A DNA stretch of 64,000 nucleotides from Collinsella sp. (GTDB lineage: Bacteria; Actinomycetota; Coriobacteriia; Coriobacteriales; Coriobacteriaceae): the NCBI GenBank assembly GCA_019414265.1, contig DXMJ01000009.1, positions 7,140 through 71,139 of the forward strand. Reading direction: 5' to 3'. The notes beneath the pieces were generated by a model. The model was given only the letters and a program-made list of their open reading frames with translations. It was not told where the DNA came from and did not search any database. Made by a program: the position numbers and the translations under genes. Positions 53,644 through 62,672 of this stretch are shown one piece after another (the first letter of the stretch is position 1; each line of letters begins with the position of its first letter).

Positions 53644-55647
53644 ATGACGAAGCAAGCGGTCGTTGGAATCTTGGCGCATGTCGATGCCGGCAAGACCACG
53701 CTGGCCGAGTCCATGCTGTTCAATGCGGGCCGCATTCGCAAGCGCGGCCGCGTTGACGACGGCGACTCGCATCTGGATACGAACGAGATCGAGCGCGAGC
53801 GCGGCATTACGATCTTCTCGTCGCAGGCCGTGCTCGACCATGGCGATACCCACGTCATGCTCGTGGATGCGCCGGGGCATGTCGATTTTTCTGCCGAGGC
53901 GGAGCGCACGCTGCGCGCACTCGACTACGCGATTTTGGTTGTGGGCGCCAACGACGGCGTGCAAGGGCACACCGAAACCCTGTGGCGCCTGCTTGCGCGC
54001 TATGACATCCCGACGTTCATCTTCATCAACAAAATCGATTTGGAGAATCCCGGCCGCGATGTTTTGCTGGCACAACTTAGGCAACGTCTTTCCGAGGGCT
54101 GCCTGGATGCCAACGAACTGCTGGCGGGCGGCGCCGTTCAGGAGGACGCTGCTGCGTTGGACGAGGCGGCGCTCGAGGAGTTTTTTGAAGCGGGCGAGCT
54201 TTCTGTCGCAACGCTGTCGCGCATGGTTGCCGAGCGCAAGCTCTTTCCCTGCTTTGCCGGCTCGGCGCTCAAGGACCAAGGCGTGGACGAGCTGCTGGAT
54301 GGCATATGCGCGCTGATGCGCGAACAGGCGTGGCTCCCGGAGTTTGCCGCGCGCGTCTATCGTGTCAGCCGCGGGGATCACGGCGAGCGTTTGGCTTGGG
54401 TTAAAGTGACCGGCGGCACGTTGCATGCCAAGCAGATGATTGACGGACGTTCCGGTGCCGAGGCATGGGAGCAAAAGATCGACCAGGTGCGCATCTATAA
54501 CGGCGAGAAGTATGAGCTTGCCCAAGAAGTTGCTGCTGGCGGTATTTGTGCCGTGACGGGTCTTGCGCACGTTCGCCCGGGGGACGCCCTGGGCGCGGAG
54601 CCCGCGGGCGATGCGCCCGTCATTGCGCCGGTCCTCACCTATACGGTGCTGCCGGGCGAATACGACGTCCATGCGGTGTTCAAGGCGTTGACTGAGCTGG
54701 CGGACGAAGATCCCATGCTCGGCGTAAGCTGGAATACGCATCTCGAGCAGATTCACTTGCAGTTGATGGGCGCCGTGCAGCTCGAGGTCGTGCAGCGGGT
54801 GCTGGCCGATCGCTTCGGTCTTTCGATTGCGTTTGAGCCCGGCGGCATTCTCTATAAGGAGACTATTTCGCAGCCGGTCGAGGGCGTGGGCCACTTTGAG
54901 CCACTGCGCCACTATGCCGAGGTGCATCTGAGCCTGGAGCCGTTGCCAGCGGGCTCGGGCGTGCAGTTTGGCACCGTGACCTCGACCGATGAGCTCGATC
55001 TTAACTGGCAGCGTTTGGCGCTCACCAACGCCATGGAGCGCGATCACCTGGGCGTGCTGACCGGCTCGCCCATCACCGATGTGCGCATTACGCTCACGGG
55101 TGGCCGCGCGCATGCCAAACACACCGAGGGTGGCGACTTTCGTCAGGCCACGTACCGCGCGATTCGCCAGGGGCTCATGCAGGCGCGTGAGGCCGGCGCG
55201 GCGGTGCTGTTGGAGCCGTGGTATCGCTTTGATCTCGAGGTGCCGGGGGAGTGCGTGGGCAGGGCGTTGTCAGACGCCACGCGCATGGGTGCCGAGTGCG
55301 AGCCGCCGACGATGGCGGGCGACCGGGCGAAGCTTGTGGGTCGCGTACCGGCATCCGAGGTGCAGGATTACGCGCTGGAGGTGGCCGCCTACACAAGCGG
55401 TCGCGGGCACCTGTACCTCGAGTTCGCCGGCTATGCGGCTTGCCATGATGCCGAGCGCGTCATCGAGGCGGCCGCCTATGAGCCAGAGGCCGATCTGCCC
55501 AACACGCCCGATTCGGTCTTTTGCTCTCACGGCGCCGGTTACACGGTCAAATGGTACGACGTACCCGCCGCAGCGCACGTAAAGGTCGATCCCGCCACCT
55601 TCCGTCCCTGGCGAGCAGCAGACGCCGAGTTTTTCGGCCACATGTGA
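53644..55647 (+). CDS. EF-G-like GTPase related to TetM-type ribosomal protection proteins
   Basis: A 667-residue translational GTPase from the ATG at 53644 (MTKQAVVGILAHVDAGKTT) behind GAGGAGAGCC. G motifs: AHVDAGKTTLAES, RGITIFSSQAV, DAPGHVDFSAEAERTL and FINKIDLENPG. Domains II-V of the EF-G type follow, with QLEVVQRVLADRFGL and the C-terminal GRGHLYLEFAGYA. Tet(M)-group proteins have about 640 residues and end similarly, but this protein lacks close identity at the motifs I know, and has a C-terminal extension. It may be a housekeeping paralogue; tetracycline resistance is not claimed. Confidence 0.85.
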   Translation: MTKQAVVGILAHVDAGKTTLAESMLFNAGRIRKRGRVDDGDSHLDTNEIERERGITIFSSQAVLDHGDTHVMLVDAPGHVDFSAEAERTLRALDYAILVVGANDGVQGHTETLWRLLARYDIPTFIFINKIDLENPGRDVLLAQLRQRLSEGCLDANELLAGGAVQEDAAALDEAALEEFFEAGELSVATLSRMVAERKLFPCFAGSALKDQGVDELLDGICALMREQAWLPEFAARVYRVSRGDHGERLAWVKVTGGTLHAKQMIDGRSGAEAWEQKIDQVRIYNGEKYELAQEVAAGGICAVTGLAHVRPGDALGAEPAGDAPVIAPVLTYTVLPGEYDVHAVFKALTELADEDPMLGVSWNTHLEQIHLQLMGAVQLEVVQRVLADRFGLSIAFEPGGILYKETISQPVEGVGHFEPLRHYAEVHLSLEPLPAGSGVQFGTVTSTDELDLNWQRLALTNAMERDHLGVLTGSPITDVRITLTGGRAHAKHTEGGDFRQATYRAIRQGLMQAREAGAAVLLEPWYRFDLEVPGECVGRALSDATRMGAECEPPTMAGDRAKLVGRVPASEVQDYALEVAAYTSGRGHLYLEFAGYAACHDAERVIEAAAYEPEADLPNTPDSVFCSHGAGYTVKWYDVPAAAHVKVDPATFRPWRAADAEFFGHM

Positions 55648-55673
55648 CAAAGGGACAGTTCCTTTGTCACGTG
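55641..55673. repeat. Dispersed palindrome family A, copy 4
   Basis: CATGTGACAAAGGGACAGTT continues into CCTTTGTCACGTG; one central change spoils otherwise matching arms. It overlaps the stop of the TetM-like gene. Confidence 0.85.
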
Positions 55674-55676
55674 CTA

Positions 55677-55708
55677 TTGGTATAACTCGGTACAAGTTGG
55701 TATAACTA
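55677..55708 (+). promoter_or_regulatory. Two direct repeats upstream of AAA ATPase gene
   Basis: TTGGTATAACT occurs at 55677-55687 and 55698-55708, exactly 21 bp (two helical turns) apart, 33 bp before the ATPase start. This is the shape of a tandem activator or repressor site. Confidence 0.55.
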
Positions 55709-55740
55709 TTACCAGGGTTTGCCAATCCGAGGAGGCCGAC

Positions 55741-56859
55741 ATGAATCCAAATCCCTTTAAGCCCACTGCTGGCAAGCGGCCTCCAATACTCATCGGTCGC
55801 GAGTCGGTCATCGAAGATTTCGAGGAAGGGCTCGATAACGGCGCCGGAGCGCCGGGCAGGCTCATGCTCATTACGGGAAACCGCGGCTGTGGCAAGACGG
55901 TTCTCCTGCGGGAGCTGCAACGTCTAGCCAGCGAGCGCGGATGGGCGGTTGTCTCCGATTCCGCTTCGCTTGGCTTGTGCGACCGCCTGGCCGACGCGCT
56001 TCGCTCGAATAAACCCGTTGTGACGTCAATGGAGTTCGGTCCGTCGTTTGGCCGGATGTCAGTCGAGGCGGCGCGAGCAAAGGGCGAAACGTTGCGAGGG
56101 CTGGTCAACGAGCGCCTCAAGAAGCTCGGTCCAGGCAAGGGCATACTGTTTGCGATTGACGAGGCGCAATCGGCGTCTATCGAGGAACTAGCGGCTCTTG
56201 CCGTTCTCTATCAGCAGGTGCTCGGAGACCAGGATGCCACGGGCTTGTCCGATAGCGACCAGCGCGGTCTTGCGCTGGTGTTCGCCGGCTTACCCAGTAT
56301 GGTTGACGATCTGCTCGAAGAGCCGAGCGTGACGTTTTTGCGGCGTGCCCAGCAGCGTACGTTGGGGGCGATCCCTTTGCCCAAGGTACGCGATTCGTAT
56401 ATCCAGACGGTCAAAGACGCTGGTCTTTACGTTGACGCGGAGACGGCGGACCTTGCGGCACACAAGAGCATGGGGCATCCATATATGGTTCAGCTGGTGG
56501 GCTATTACATGTGGCGGTCTGCTGTTCGACGCGGCTCGCAGGTCATCGAAAGGCGCGATGTCGAGGATGGCCATGCGGATGCCGTCTCCGAGTTCTACGA
56601 AGCGGTTGACGCGCCCCTGTATTACGGGCTGCGCAGTCCACAGCGCCTTTTTATCGAGGCTATGGCGGTTGACGAGAACAAACCGACGCGCATGGCGGAT
56701 ATCATTGAGCGTTGTGATCGTACCCAGAGCTGGGCGAGTAAATATCGCGCAAGCCTGATTCGCGAGCGCGTCATCGAGGCTGCCGGATACGGCTTCGTCC
56801 GGTTTACCGTGCCCATGCTGGGCGCGTACGTTCGCGATCGAGTTTTATGGCATGAGTAG
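55741..56859 (+). CDS. AAA ATPase (P-loop NTPase) preceding a UvrA-like gene
   Basis: A 372-residue ATPase starting at an ATG (MNPNPFKPTAGKRPPI) behind GAGGAGGCCGAC. It has Walker A (TGNRGCGKTVLL), Walker B (ILFAIDEAQSASI), a sensor-1 stretch (LVFAGLPSM) and a C-terminal winged-helix region (KYRASLIRERVIEAAGYGFVRFT). It resembles orc1/MoxR-like ATPases often called ATP-binding protein or AAA_16. Its stop lies inside the start of the UvrA-like gene, so they are translationally coupled, which suggests a joint role in DNA damage or drug response. Confidence 0.85.
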   Translation: MNPNPFKPTAGKRPPILIGRESVIEDFEEGLDNGAGAPGRLMLITGNRGCGKTVLLRELQRLASERGWAVVSDSASLGLCDRLADALRSNKPVVTSMEFGPSFGRMSVEAARAKGETLRGLVNERLKKLGPGKGILFAIDEAQSASIEELAALAVLYQQVLGDQDATGLSDSDQRGLALVFAGLPSMVDDLLEEPSVTFLRRAQQRTLGAIPLPKVRDSYIQTVKDAGLYVDAETADLAAHKSMGHPYMVQLVGYYMWRSAVRRGSQVIERRDVEDGHADAVSEFYEAVDAPLYYGLRSPQRLFIEAMAVDENKPTRMADIIERCDRTQSWASKYRASLIRERVIEAAGYGFVRFTVPMLGAYVRDRVLWHE

Positions 56860-59365
56860 GGTGATAAAGGTGACGGAACAGAAGATGAGCCCGCAGGCTA
56901 TCGAGGTGCGTGGCGCGCGCGTTCATAACCTTAAAGACATCGATATCGATATTCCGCTGGGAAAGCTTGCGGGCATTGCCGGCGTGTCGGGTTCGGGCAA
57001 GAGCTCGCTGGCGCTGGGGGTTCTTTATGCCGAGGGCTCGCGCCGTTACCTGGAGGCGCTCAGCACCTATACCCGCCGTCGCCTGACGCAGGCCGAGCAC
57101 GCTCAGGTGGATGAGGTATTGCACGTGCCGGCGGCACTCGCATTGCATCAGCGCCCCAGCGTGCCGGGCGTGCGGTCCACTTTTGGCACCATGACTGAAC
57201 TCAACAATAGCCTGCGTCTGCTCTTTAGCCGTTGCGCCCATCATGTGTGCCCGCATTGCGGGGCGCGTGTGGAGCCGAGCCTTAACGTTGCCGCAGGCCT
57301 GTCGCTCGCGTGCCCTGCATGCGGTCGTGAGTTCTACGCGCCGAGCGCCGAGGACCTTGCGTTTAACAGCGGCGGTGCGTGTCCCACCTGCGGCGGCACC
57401 GGTGTCATGCGCGAGGTGGACGAGGCGAGCTTGGTACCCGACGAGTCAAAGACTATCAACGAGGGCGCGGTGCTTCCTTGGGGCACGCTCATGTGGGATC
57501 TGATGAAGCAGGTGGCCGGCGAGATGGGCGTGCGCACCGACGTGCCGTTTAACCAGCTCACGCCTCAAGAGCGCGACATCGTGTTTCATGGTCCGGCGGT
57601 TAAGAAGCACATTCTCTACGTCCCCAAAAACGGCGAGGGCGCCACGCCGCTCGACTTTACCTATTACAACGCCGTCTATACCGTCGAGAATGCGCTCGCC
57701 AAGGTTAAGGACGATAAGGGTTTAAAACGCGTTGCGCGCTTTTTGCGCGAGGGGCCATGCCGCGATTGCGGCGGCACGCGTCTCTCCGAGGCTGCGCGCC
57801 TGCCCCAGGTGCGCGGTATCAATTTGGCGCAGGCCGCGGCCATGACGCTAGGCGAGGCGATTGAGTGGGTGCGCGGGGTGCCTGCATCCTTGCCGACTGA
57901 GATGCAGCCCATGGCAGCGGATATCTGCGATTCGTTTTTGAGTGCGGCCCGTCGTCTGGTCGACCTGGGTCTCGATTACCTTTCACTCGACCGCGCTGGT
58001 GCCACGCTCTCCACGGGTGAGCGTCAGCGTGTGCAGCTCGCCCGCGTGGTGCGCAACCGATCGACGGGCGTGCTCTATGTACTGGACGAGCCTTCGATCG
58101 GCTTGCACCCTGCCAATGTCGACGGCTTGGTGGGCGTAATGCGCGATCTGGTGGATGATGGCAACACCGTGGTTGTTGTCGACCACGATACGCGCGTGCT
58201 GGCAGAAGCCGACTATCTGGTCGAGATGGGCCCCGTTGCCGGAGCAGGCGGCGGTCATGTGATCGCCGCCGGTACGGTGGGCGAGGTCGAACAATCGCAG
58301 GGTAGCCGCATCGCGCCGTTCTTGCGCTCGGACCCCAAGCGCTTGCGCCCGCAGGTGGCTGACGACGAAATGTTCGATCTGGGCCATATCCGCATGGCGA
58401 CCGATGCCATCCATACCGTCAAACCACTCGAAGTCGATATCCCGCGTGGCCGCCTTGTCGCGGTGACGGGTGTTTCGGGTTCGGGCAAGACGACACTGGT
58501 GCTCGAGACGCTCATCCCGGCGCTCAAGGCGCAAGCGGCCGGCGAGCGCCTGCCAAGGCACGTGCGTTGGGTCGATGCCGAGGGCATCGCGCGCGCCAAC
58601 CTGATTGACGCCACGCCCATCGGCGCCAACGTACGCTCGACGGTAGCGACCTATGCCGACATCCATGATGAGCTGCGCCGCGCCTTCGCCCGTACGCCCG
58701 AGGCCAAGGCGGCAGGATATAAAGCGGGTGCCTTTAGCTACAACACTGGCACCTTGCGCTGTCCTACGTGCGATGGCACGGGCTCGATATCGCTCGACGT
58801 GCAGTTTTTGCCCGATGTCGAGATTGTCTGTCCTGCATGCCGCGGCTCGCGTTATGCAGACGCGGCCTTGCATATCCATCGCGAGGGCAAGGACGGCAGC
58901 CTGCTTACGCTGCCGCAGCTCATGGATATGAGTGTGGACGAGGCCCTCGATGCCACGGTGGGACTCAAGAAAGTCCAGGCGCGCTTGCAGACCCTGCATG
59001 ACTTGGGCTTGGGCTACCTCACGCTTGGCGAGCCCACGCCGGCGCTTTCGGGCGGCGAGGCGCAGCGACTCAAGCTTGCAAGCGAGATGGGCCGCGTGCA
59101 GGACGATGCCGTATTCGTGTTCGACGAGCCCACGATCGGCCTGCATCCGCTCGATGTTCAGGTACTGCTGAGCGTGTTTGATGGCCTCGTTGCCAAGGGC
59201 GCCACGGTCATCGTGATCGAGCATGACCTCGACCTTATCCGTAACGCCGATTACGTGATCGACATGGGCCCGGGCGGTGGCGACGCAGGCGGACAAATCG
59301 TCTGCGTCGGCACGCCGGACGACACTGCGGCCTGCTCCGCAAGCGTCACTGGCCATTACCTCTAG
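56852..59365 (+). CDS. UvrA-like ABC ATPase (UvrA2 type)
   Basis: An 837-residue excinuclease-A-like protein. The start is uncertain: the ATG at 56852 overlaps the preceding gene by eight bases, while an ATG at 56885 (MSPQAIEVRGARVHNL) fits the family's usual beginning. Two ABC modules show Walker A VSGSGKSS and VSGSGKTT, signatures LSTGERQRV and LSGGEAQRL, and zinc-finger Cys pairs (CPHCG...CPACG, CPTCG, CPTCDG...CPACRG). It is shorter than UvrA (about 940), consistent with the UvrA2 group that lacks the UvrB-binding region and is tied to drug or antibiotic tolerance. A true uvrA should lie elsewhere. Confidence 0.9.
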   Translation: MSRVIKVTEQKMSPQAIEVRGARVHNLKDIDIDIPLGKLAGIAGVSGSGKSSLALGVLYAEGSRRYLEALSTYTRRRLTQAEHAQVDEVLHVPAALALHQRPSVPGVRSTFGTMTELNNSLRLLFSRCAHHVCPHCGARVEPSLNVAAGLSLACPACGREFYAPSAEDLAFNSGGACPTCGGTGVMREVDEASLVPDESKTINEGAVLPWGTLMWDLMKQVAGEMGVRTDVPFNQLTPQERDIVFHGPAVKKHILYVPKNGEGATPLDFTYYNAVYTVENALAKVKDDKGLKRVARFLREGPCRDCGGTRLSEAARLPQVRGINLAQAAAMTLGEAIEWVRGVPASLPTEMQPMAADICDSFLSAARRLVDLGLDYLSLDRAGATLSTGERQRVQLARVVRNRSTGVLYVLDEPSIGLHPANVDGLVGVMRDLVDDGNTVVVVDHDTRVLAEADYLVEMGPVAGAGGGHVIAAGTVGEVEQSQGSRIAPFLRSDPKRLRPQVADDEMFDLGHIRMATDAIHTVKPLEVDIPRGRLVAVTGVSGSGKTTLVLETLIPALKAQAAGERLPRHVRWVDAEGIARANLIDATPIGANVRSTVATYADIHDELRRAFARTPEAKAAGYKAGAFSYNTGTLRCPTCDGTGSISLDVQFLPDVEIVCPACRGSRYADAALHIHREGKDGSLLTLPQLMDMSVDEALDATVGLKKVQARLQTLHDLGLGYLTLGEPTPALSGGEAQRLKLASEMGRVQDDAVFVFDEPTIGLHPLDVQVLLSVFDGLVAKGATVIVIEHDLDLIRNADYVIDMGPGGGDAGGQIVCVGTPDDTAACSASVTGHYL

Positions 59366-59367
59366 CA

Positions 59368-59402
59368 GAATGTGACAAAGGGACTGTCCCTTTGTCACAT
59401 TC
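59368..59402. repeat. Dispersed palindrome family A, copy 5
   Basis: A perfect 35-bp palindrome around a central T, with arms beginning GAATGTGACAAAGGGAC. It follows the UvrA-like stop by two bases. Confidence 0.9.
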
Positions 59403-59441
59403 CCGTTAAAGCCAGCATCTGTCGGCATGGCGCTTGAACAG

Positions 59442-59540
59442 TTTTCGCGTGAGGGTCAAAATGGCCTCAACCCATTCGCGAAATTTGCACGCCCTATAGT
59501 GAGTGGGCTCTCGCTTGAGCTGATGCTGCCAAGAGGCAGC
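59442..59540. promoter_or_regulatory. Palindrome-rich region upstream of the recombinase (possible res site)
   Basis: TTTCGCG (59443-59449) and CGCGAAA (59477-59483) bracket TGAGG/CCTCA (59450-59454, 59465-59469), and GCTGCC/GGCAGC (59525-59530, 59535-59540) lies 15 bp before the recombinase. Serine resolvases bind several such inverted sites just upstream of their own gene. This is inferred from position and symmetry. Confidence 0.4.
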
Positions 59541-59554
59541 CGATAGGGGCAATT

Positions 59555-60190
59555 ATGGACAATCGAATCTTTGGGTATGCGCGTGTCTCTTCCGCAGACC
59601 AGAACCTGGGCCGCCAATTAGACGCGCTGGCAAGGTTTCCCGTGCAACGGAGCCAGATTTATGCTGACAAGGCAAGCGGTAAGGACTTTAAGCGTCCCCA
59701 GTACCAGCGTCTTCTTCGCAGGCTGCGCGAAGGCGACGTTCTCGTGATCAAAAGTATCGATCGTTTGGGCCGCAATTATCGTGAAGTCCTCGATGAGTGG
59801 CGACGCATCACGGTGGATAGGAATGCTGCCATCGTGGTGCTTGATATGCCATTGCTCGATACGCGCGAGCAGCCTGATGGCATTACGGGAACGTTCATGG
59901 CGGATCTGGTTCTTCAAATCTTGAGCTATGTGGCGCAGCTAGAGCGCGAAAACATCAAGCAACGCCAGGCGGAGGGCATCGCGTCGGCGCGTTTGCGTGG
60001 CGTGAAATTTGGAAGGCCGGCATTCGAACGCCCAGATAGCTATCGCGACGTCATCAAATTATTCGAAGGGGGTGAGGTTACGAGGCGAGAGGCTGCTGCG
60101 CTTTTGAACGTCAGCGTCTCGACGTTCGATCGTTGGAGACGGGCGGACGCGACCAGTTTTGACCGTTTGTCGTCTGCTCGTCCTCTTTAG
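59555..60190 (+). CDS. Serine recombinase, Tn3 resolvase/invertase type
   Basis: A 211-residue recombinase. The catalytic domain (residues 1-140) has FGYARVSSADQ with the nucleophile Ser12 or Ser13, SGKDFKRPQYQRLL, VIKSIDRLGRNYREV and the E-helix region QILSYVAQLERENIKQRQAEGI. A resolvase-type HTH (VTRREAAALLNVSVSTFDRW) closes it. It could resolve cointegrates or invert DNA. It opens the lower-GC accessory stretch up to the IS256 element, and palindromes lie directly upstream. Confidence 0.93.
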   Translation: MDNRIFGYARVSSADQNLGRQLDALARFPVQRSQIYADKASGKDFKRPQYQRLLRRLREGDVLVIKSIDRLGRNYREVLDEWRRITVDRNAAIVVLDMPLLDTREQPDGITGTFMADLVLQILSYVAQLERENIKQRQAEGIASARLRGVKFGRPAFERPDSYRDVIKLFEGGEVTRREAAALLNVSVSTFDRWRRADATSFDRLSSARPL

Positions 60191-60197
60191 CTAGACA

Positions 60198-60316
60198 TTT
60201 TGACGAGGGGAGTTTATTCCGCAGAGCTCACTCCTTCCCTCGATGTTTATCCAGTTCACGCCCTTGAACCAAATAGTGCCACCGCGTTGCCAATTCGTCT
60301 GCTTTTTGACGAGGGG
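60198..60316 (+). repeat. Two 13-bp direct repeats flanking a 93-bp gap segment
   Basis: TTTTGACGAGGGG occurs at 60198-60210 and 60304-60316. The first is preceded by CTAGACA and the second is followed by CTAG, so the ends are roughly symmetric. The enclosed segment is noncoding. It may be a recombination scar of the neighbouring recombinase. Confidence 0.5.
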
Positions 60317-60351
60317 CTAGATATCGTGTTTTGTATTTAAAGGAGGACGAA

Positions 60352-61164
60352 ATGAAAAGGCGTTATGGAATGGCTCTGGTGACCGCGCTATTTGCGATGG
60401 TGTTTTGTGGGGCGCTTCTGCTGAGCGGCTGTTCGCAGTCTGAGAAGAAAAACGATGAACCTGATTATGCCGATGACCGTGCAATGGCTGTGATTGCTCA
60501 AGGTTATCAAAAGCGGTCGGATTATATCGAATCGCTTGGAGAAGATGCTGATCTAAGCTCGAATAAAGTGCGAAAAGAGATAATTAAAACCGAGATCGAT
60601 AACGACAAAGAACTCAAAAAGGTGCCTTTTAAAGACGCTAAGATGCAGGAAGATGTCATCGCCTATCTCAACCTGCTTGACAATCAGCTCGATGTTACCA
60701 AGAAGTATGCGGAATCTGATCCTAAGTACTACGAGGAATGGGAAAAGGCCTACGACGCACGATCCGCACAGCTTAAGAAACTGGTTGATCGATATGACTT
60801 AACAGTCGATGACGAGTATCAAGATGAGTTTGACGAGCTAATTAAGAACGGTAGGACCGTAGAGGAGAAGACGCATAACGATGAGGTTATCAACGGTTTG
60901 CTCTCATCGGCGAACTTTGAGAAAAGTGATGATGGCTACGGTCTCTATACGTACACCGCAATCGTCGAAAACACCTCTGACATATCGTTCGAAAACGTTT
61001 ATCTAAACGTTGCCCTTTACGATGCCGATGGTGTGAGGGCGGAAGAATGCTACGCAGATACATCTGCCTGGGCGCCTGGCGAGAAGGTGAAGTTTGAGGT
61101 AATGAGCGAGGTTGACGCCTCGAGGCTTGCGCCGACGGTGTCGGGTTACAGCGTCAAGGAATAG
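60352..61164 (+). CDS. Lipoprotein with FxLYD-like domain
   Basis: A 270-residue lipoprotein with an ideal AAAGGAGGACGAA before the ATG at 60352. The signal ends in LLLSGC. A helical, Lys/Glu-rich middle (residues about 40-175) is followed by a beta domain with YTAIVENTSDISFENVYLNV and ALYDADGV, the pattern of FxLYD domains found in extracellular lipoproteins. Base composition is more AT-rich than the neighbours. Function unknown; probably cell-surface. Confidence 0.85.
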   Translation: MKRRYGMALVTALFAMVFCGALLLSGCSQSEKKNDEPDYADDRAMAVIAQGYQKRSDYIESLGEDADLSSNKVRKEIIKTEIDNDKELKKVPFKDAKMQEDVIAYLNLLDNQLDVTKKYAESDPKYYEEWEKAYDARSAQLKKLVDRYDLTVDDEYQDEFDELIKNGRTVEEKTHNDEVINGLLSSANFEKSDDGYGLYTYTAIVENTSDISFENVYLNVALYDADGVRAEECYADTSAWAPGEKVKFEVMSEVDASRLAPTVSGYSVKE

Positions 61165-61182
61165 TTCGCGGGAATTGAAAAG

Positions 61183-61220
61183 AAAGCGCGGCCGTTTTCT
61201 TTGAACGGTCGCGCTTTGCA
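61183..61220 (+). terminator. Terminator after lipoprotein gene
   Basis: AAAGCGCG-G-CCGTT pairs with AACGG-T-CGCGCTTT around a 7-nt loop, one mismatch, then GCATTG. No strong T-run. Confidence 0.7.
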
Positions 61221-61308
61221 TTGAGCCGTTGACGGAATGATTCGTGCCATCATGCTCGCGCTGGAAGATGATGGGAACGTCGGGGCAATAAAGGAAAGGT
61301 GAAACAGG

Positions 61309-61953
61309 ATGGCAAAAACAAAATTTCTTACAACGATACCGCAAAAGGTTGCCTTTGGCGGGTTAGTCGTTGCTACGGTTCTAGCGGTTGCCTGGGGTAT
61401 CTGGATGTCATTGACGCGTAATCCTACAACGATCAGCGATGATTCGATTCGCGAGGAGATCACGCCAGTCGTTAAGCTCGTGACGTACGAGTACAACTTC
61501 ACCCAGCTGCTTTCAATTGATGAGGCGGGCAATCCGCTTGGGTGGGAAAACCCCTTTACGTCTAAGCGATATGTCGCAACGATTGACGGCAAAGCTGACA
61601 TCGGGATCGATGCCGATAAGATGAAGGTTACAATCGTACGGGCTAATATGGCCGATAAGAATTCAGAGGTCAAGAGCGTAAAGGTTATACTGCCTCACTC
61701 GGAGATCACCTCGTTCTCGACAGACCCCAATACGCTTAAGAAATATGTTGAGGACAATGGCTTTCTTAACTGGAATCAAGTAAGCACTGATGATCTAAAC
61801 ACGTTATTGAAACAGGCAAAGAAAGAGCAGACCAAGAAGGTCAAGGAAAGCAATATGCTCCAAGAATCTGATGATAGAGCCTGCGCCCTTATCGAAAAAC
61901 AGGTCAAAGCCTTATGCGGCGATGACGTCAATGTTGACGTTGCGTTTGAGTAG
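61309..61953 (+). CDS. DUF4230-family protein with N-terminal membrane anchor
   Basis: A 214-residue protein, ATG behind AAAGGTGAAACAGG. One span (residues about 14-34) precedes an extracytoplasmic domain with LVTYEYNFTQ, RYVATIDGKADIGIDADKMKVTI and VKVILPHSEITSFSTD, characteristic of DUF4230. The C-terminal half is helical and ends in an acidic region. The family role is unknown. Two further frames follow within 12 and nine bases, so this is the first gene of a small operon. Confidence 0.85.
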   Translation: MAKTKFLTTIPQKVAFGGLVVATVLAVAWGIWMSLTRNPTTISDDSIREEITPVVKLVTYEYNFTQLLSIDEAGNPLGWENPFTSKRYVATIDGKADIGIDADKMKVTIVRANMADKNSEVKSVKVILPHSEITSFSTDPNTLKKYVEDNGFLNWNQVSTDDLNTLLKQAKKEQTKKVKESNMLQESDDRACALIEKQVKALCGDDVNVDVAFE

Positions 61954-61964
61954 GGGTGAATAGC

Positions 61965-62096
61965 ATGTTGGATAAACGGCAACAGATCGCTGGGGCCGGC
62001 TCGCTTCTGATCGGGCACTACACCACCTTTCTCGACACTACCTTCAACTCGGCATTTGGCGATGAATATACGGTTGATTTCGACTATCGGAAATAG
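61965..62096 (+). CDS. Hypothetical 43-residue protein
   Basis: A short frame (MLDKRQQIAGAGSLLIGHYTTF, given in parts: begins MLDKRQQIAG, ends EYTVDFDYRK) between the DUF4230 gene and the Ala-rich gene, eleven bases after the former. A GGGG run lies seven bases before the ATG. Tight spacing on both sides supports it. No similarity recognised; it could be a remnant. Confidence 0.5.
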   Translation: MLDKRQQIAGAGSLLIGHYTTFLDTTFNSAFGDEYTVDFDYRK

Positions 62097-62105
62097 GAGG
62101 TCATC

Positions 62106-62672
62106 ATGGAGGATAAAGACGATCTGGCCGTTGCTGCCGAAAGGGAGGAGCTGCCGCGACATAAGCAGGGCTTTGATATCCGTAAGGCCGCTGCCGGGTT
62201 GGTTGATGGCGCCGGAAGCGCGATGACGAGCGCGGTTGCAATCGTACAGAAAATTGCCGATGGTGCAATGCGTGCTGCAACTCCGATGGCCGATGACGCC
62301 TTGGCAGCTATTGCTGATGCGGCCGATGGTGCGGCAGGCGCTGCTGCGGATATCGGTGATGCGGTCAACGATTGGGCATACCAGCAGCAGCTCAATAGAT
62401 ACAGGCCGGTAACCAAGGAGACCTATCAGAGTCCTTCATTCCATTTGCCGAACATGATTCGAATTGTTGACGGAAACGAGCGCCGGGGCATCGACGTCTG
62501 TAGGGATGCTATTGGTTGGCTGGACACTGTTAAGGGTACGCAGATTTTCAATCTGTACCGCGAGGCAATCGGGGATAGCGAGCTGTCTTTCTATCCTAAA
62601 CCATCTCTTTATTCCACATATTACATAGATGCATTTGAGGTACCGTCAAGATTCTTTCGCAAATTGATTTAG
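62106..62672 (+). pseudogene. Ala-rich protein gene truncated by an IS256-family element
   Basis: The frame starts at an ATG behind AGGAGGTCATC and codes 182 native residues: a charged head, an Ala/Asp-rich helix (AALADAADGAAGAAADIGDA region, residues about 58-80) and a conserved-looking C-terminal part (IRIVDGNERRGIDVCRDAI). The inserted element begins at 62652, so the last six codons (FFRKLI) and the stop belong to the IS end. The rest of the gene, if present, lies beyond the window. Family unknown. Confidence 0.8.
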
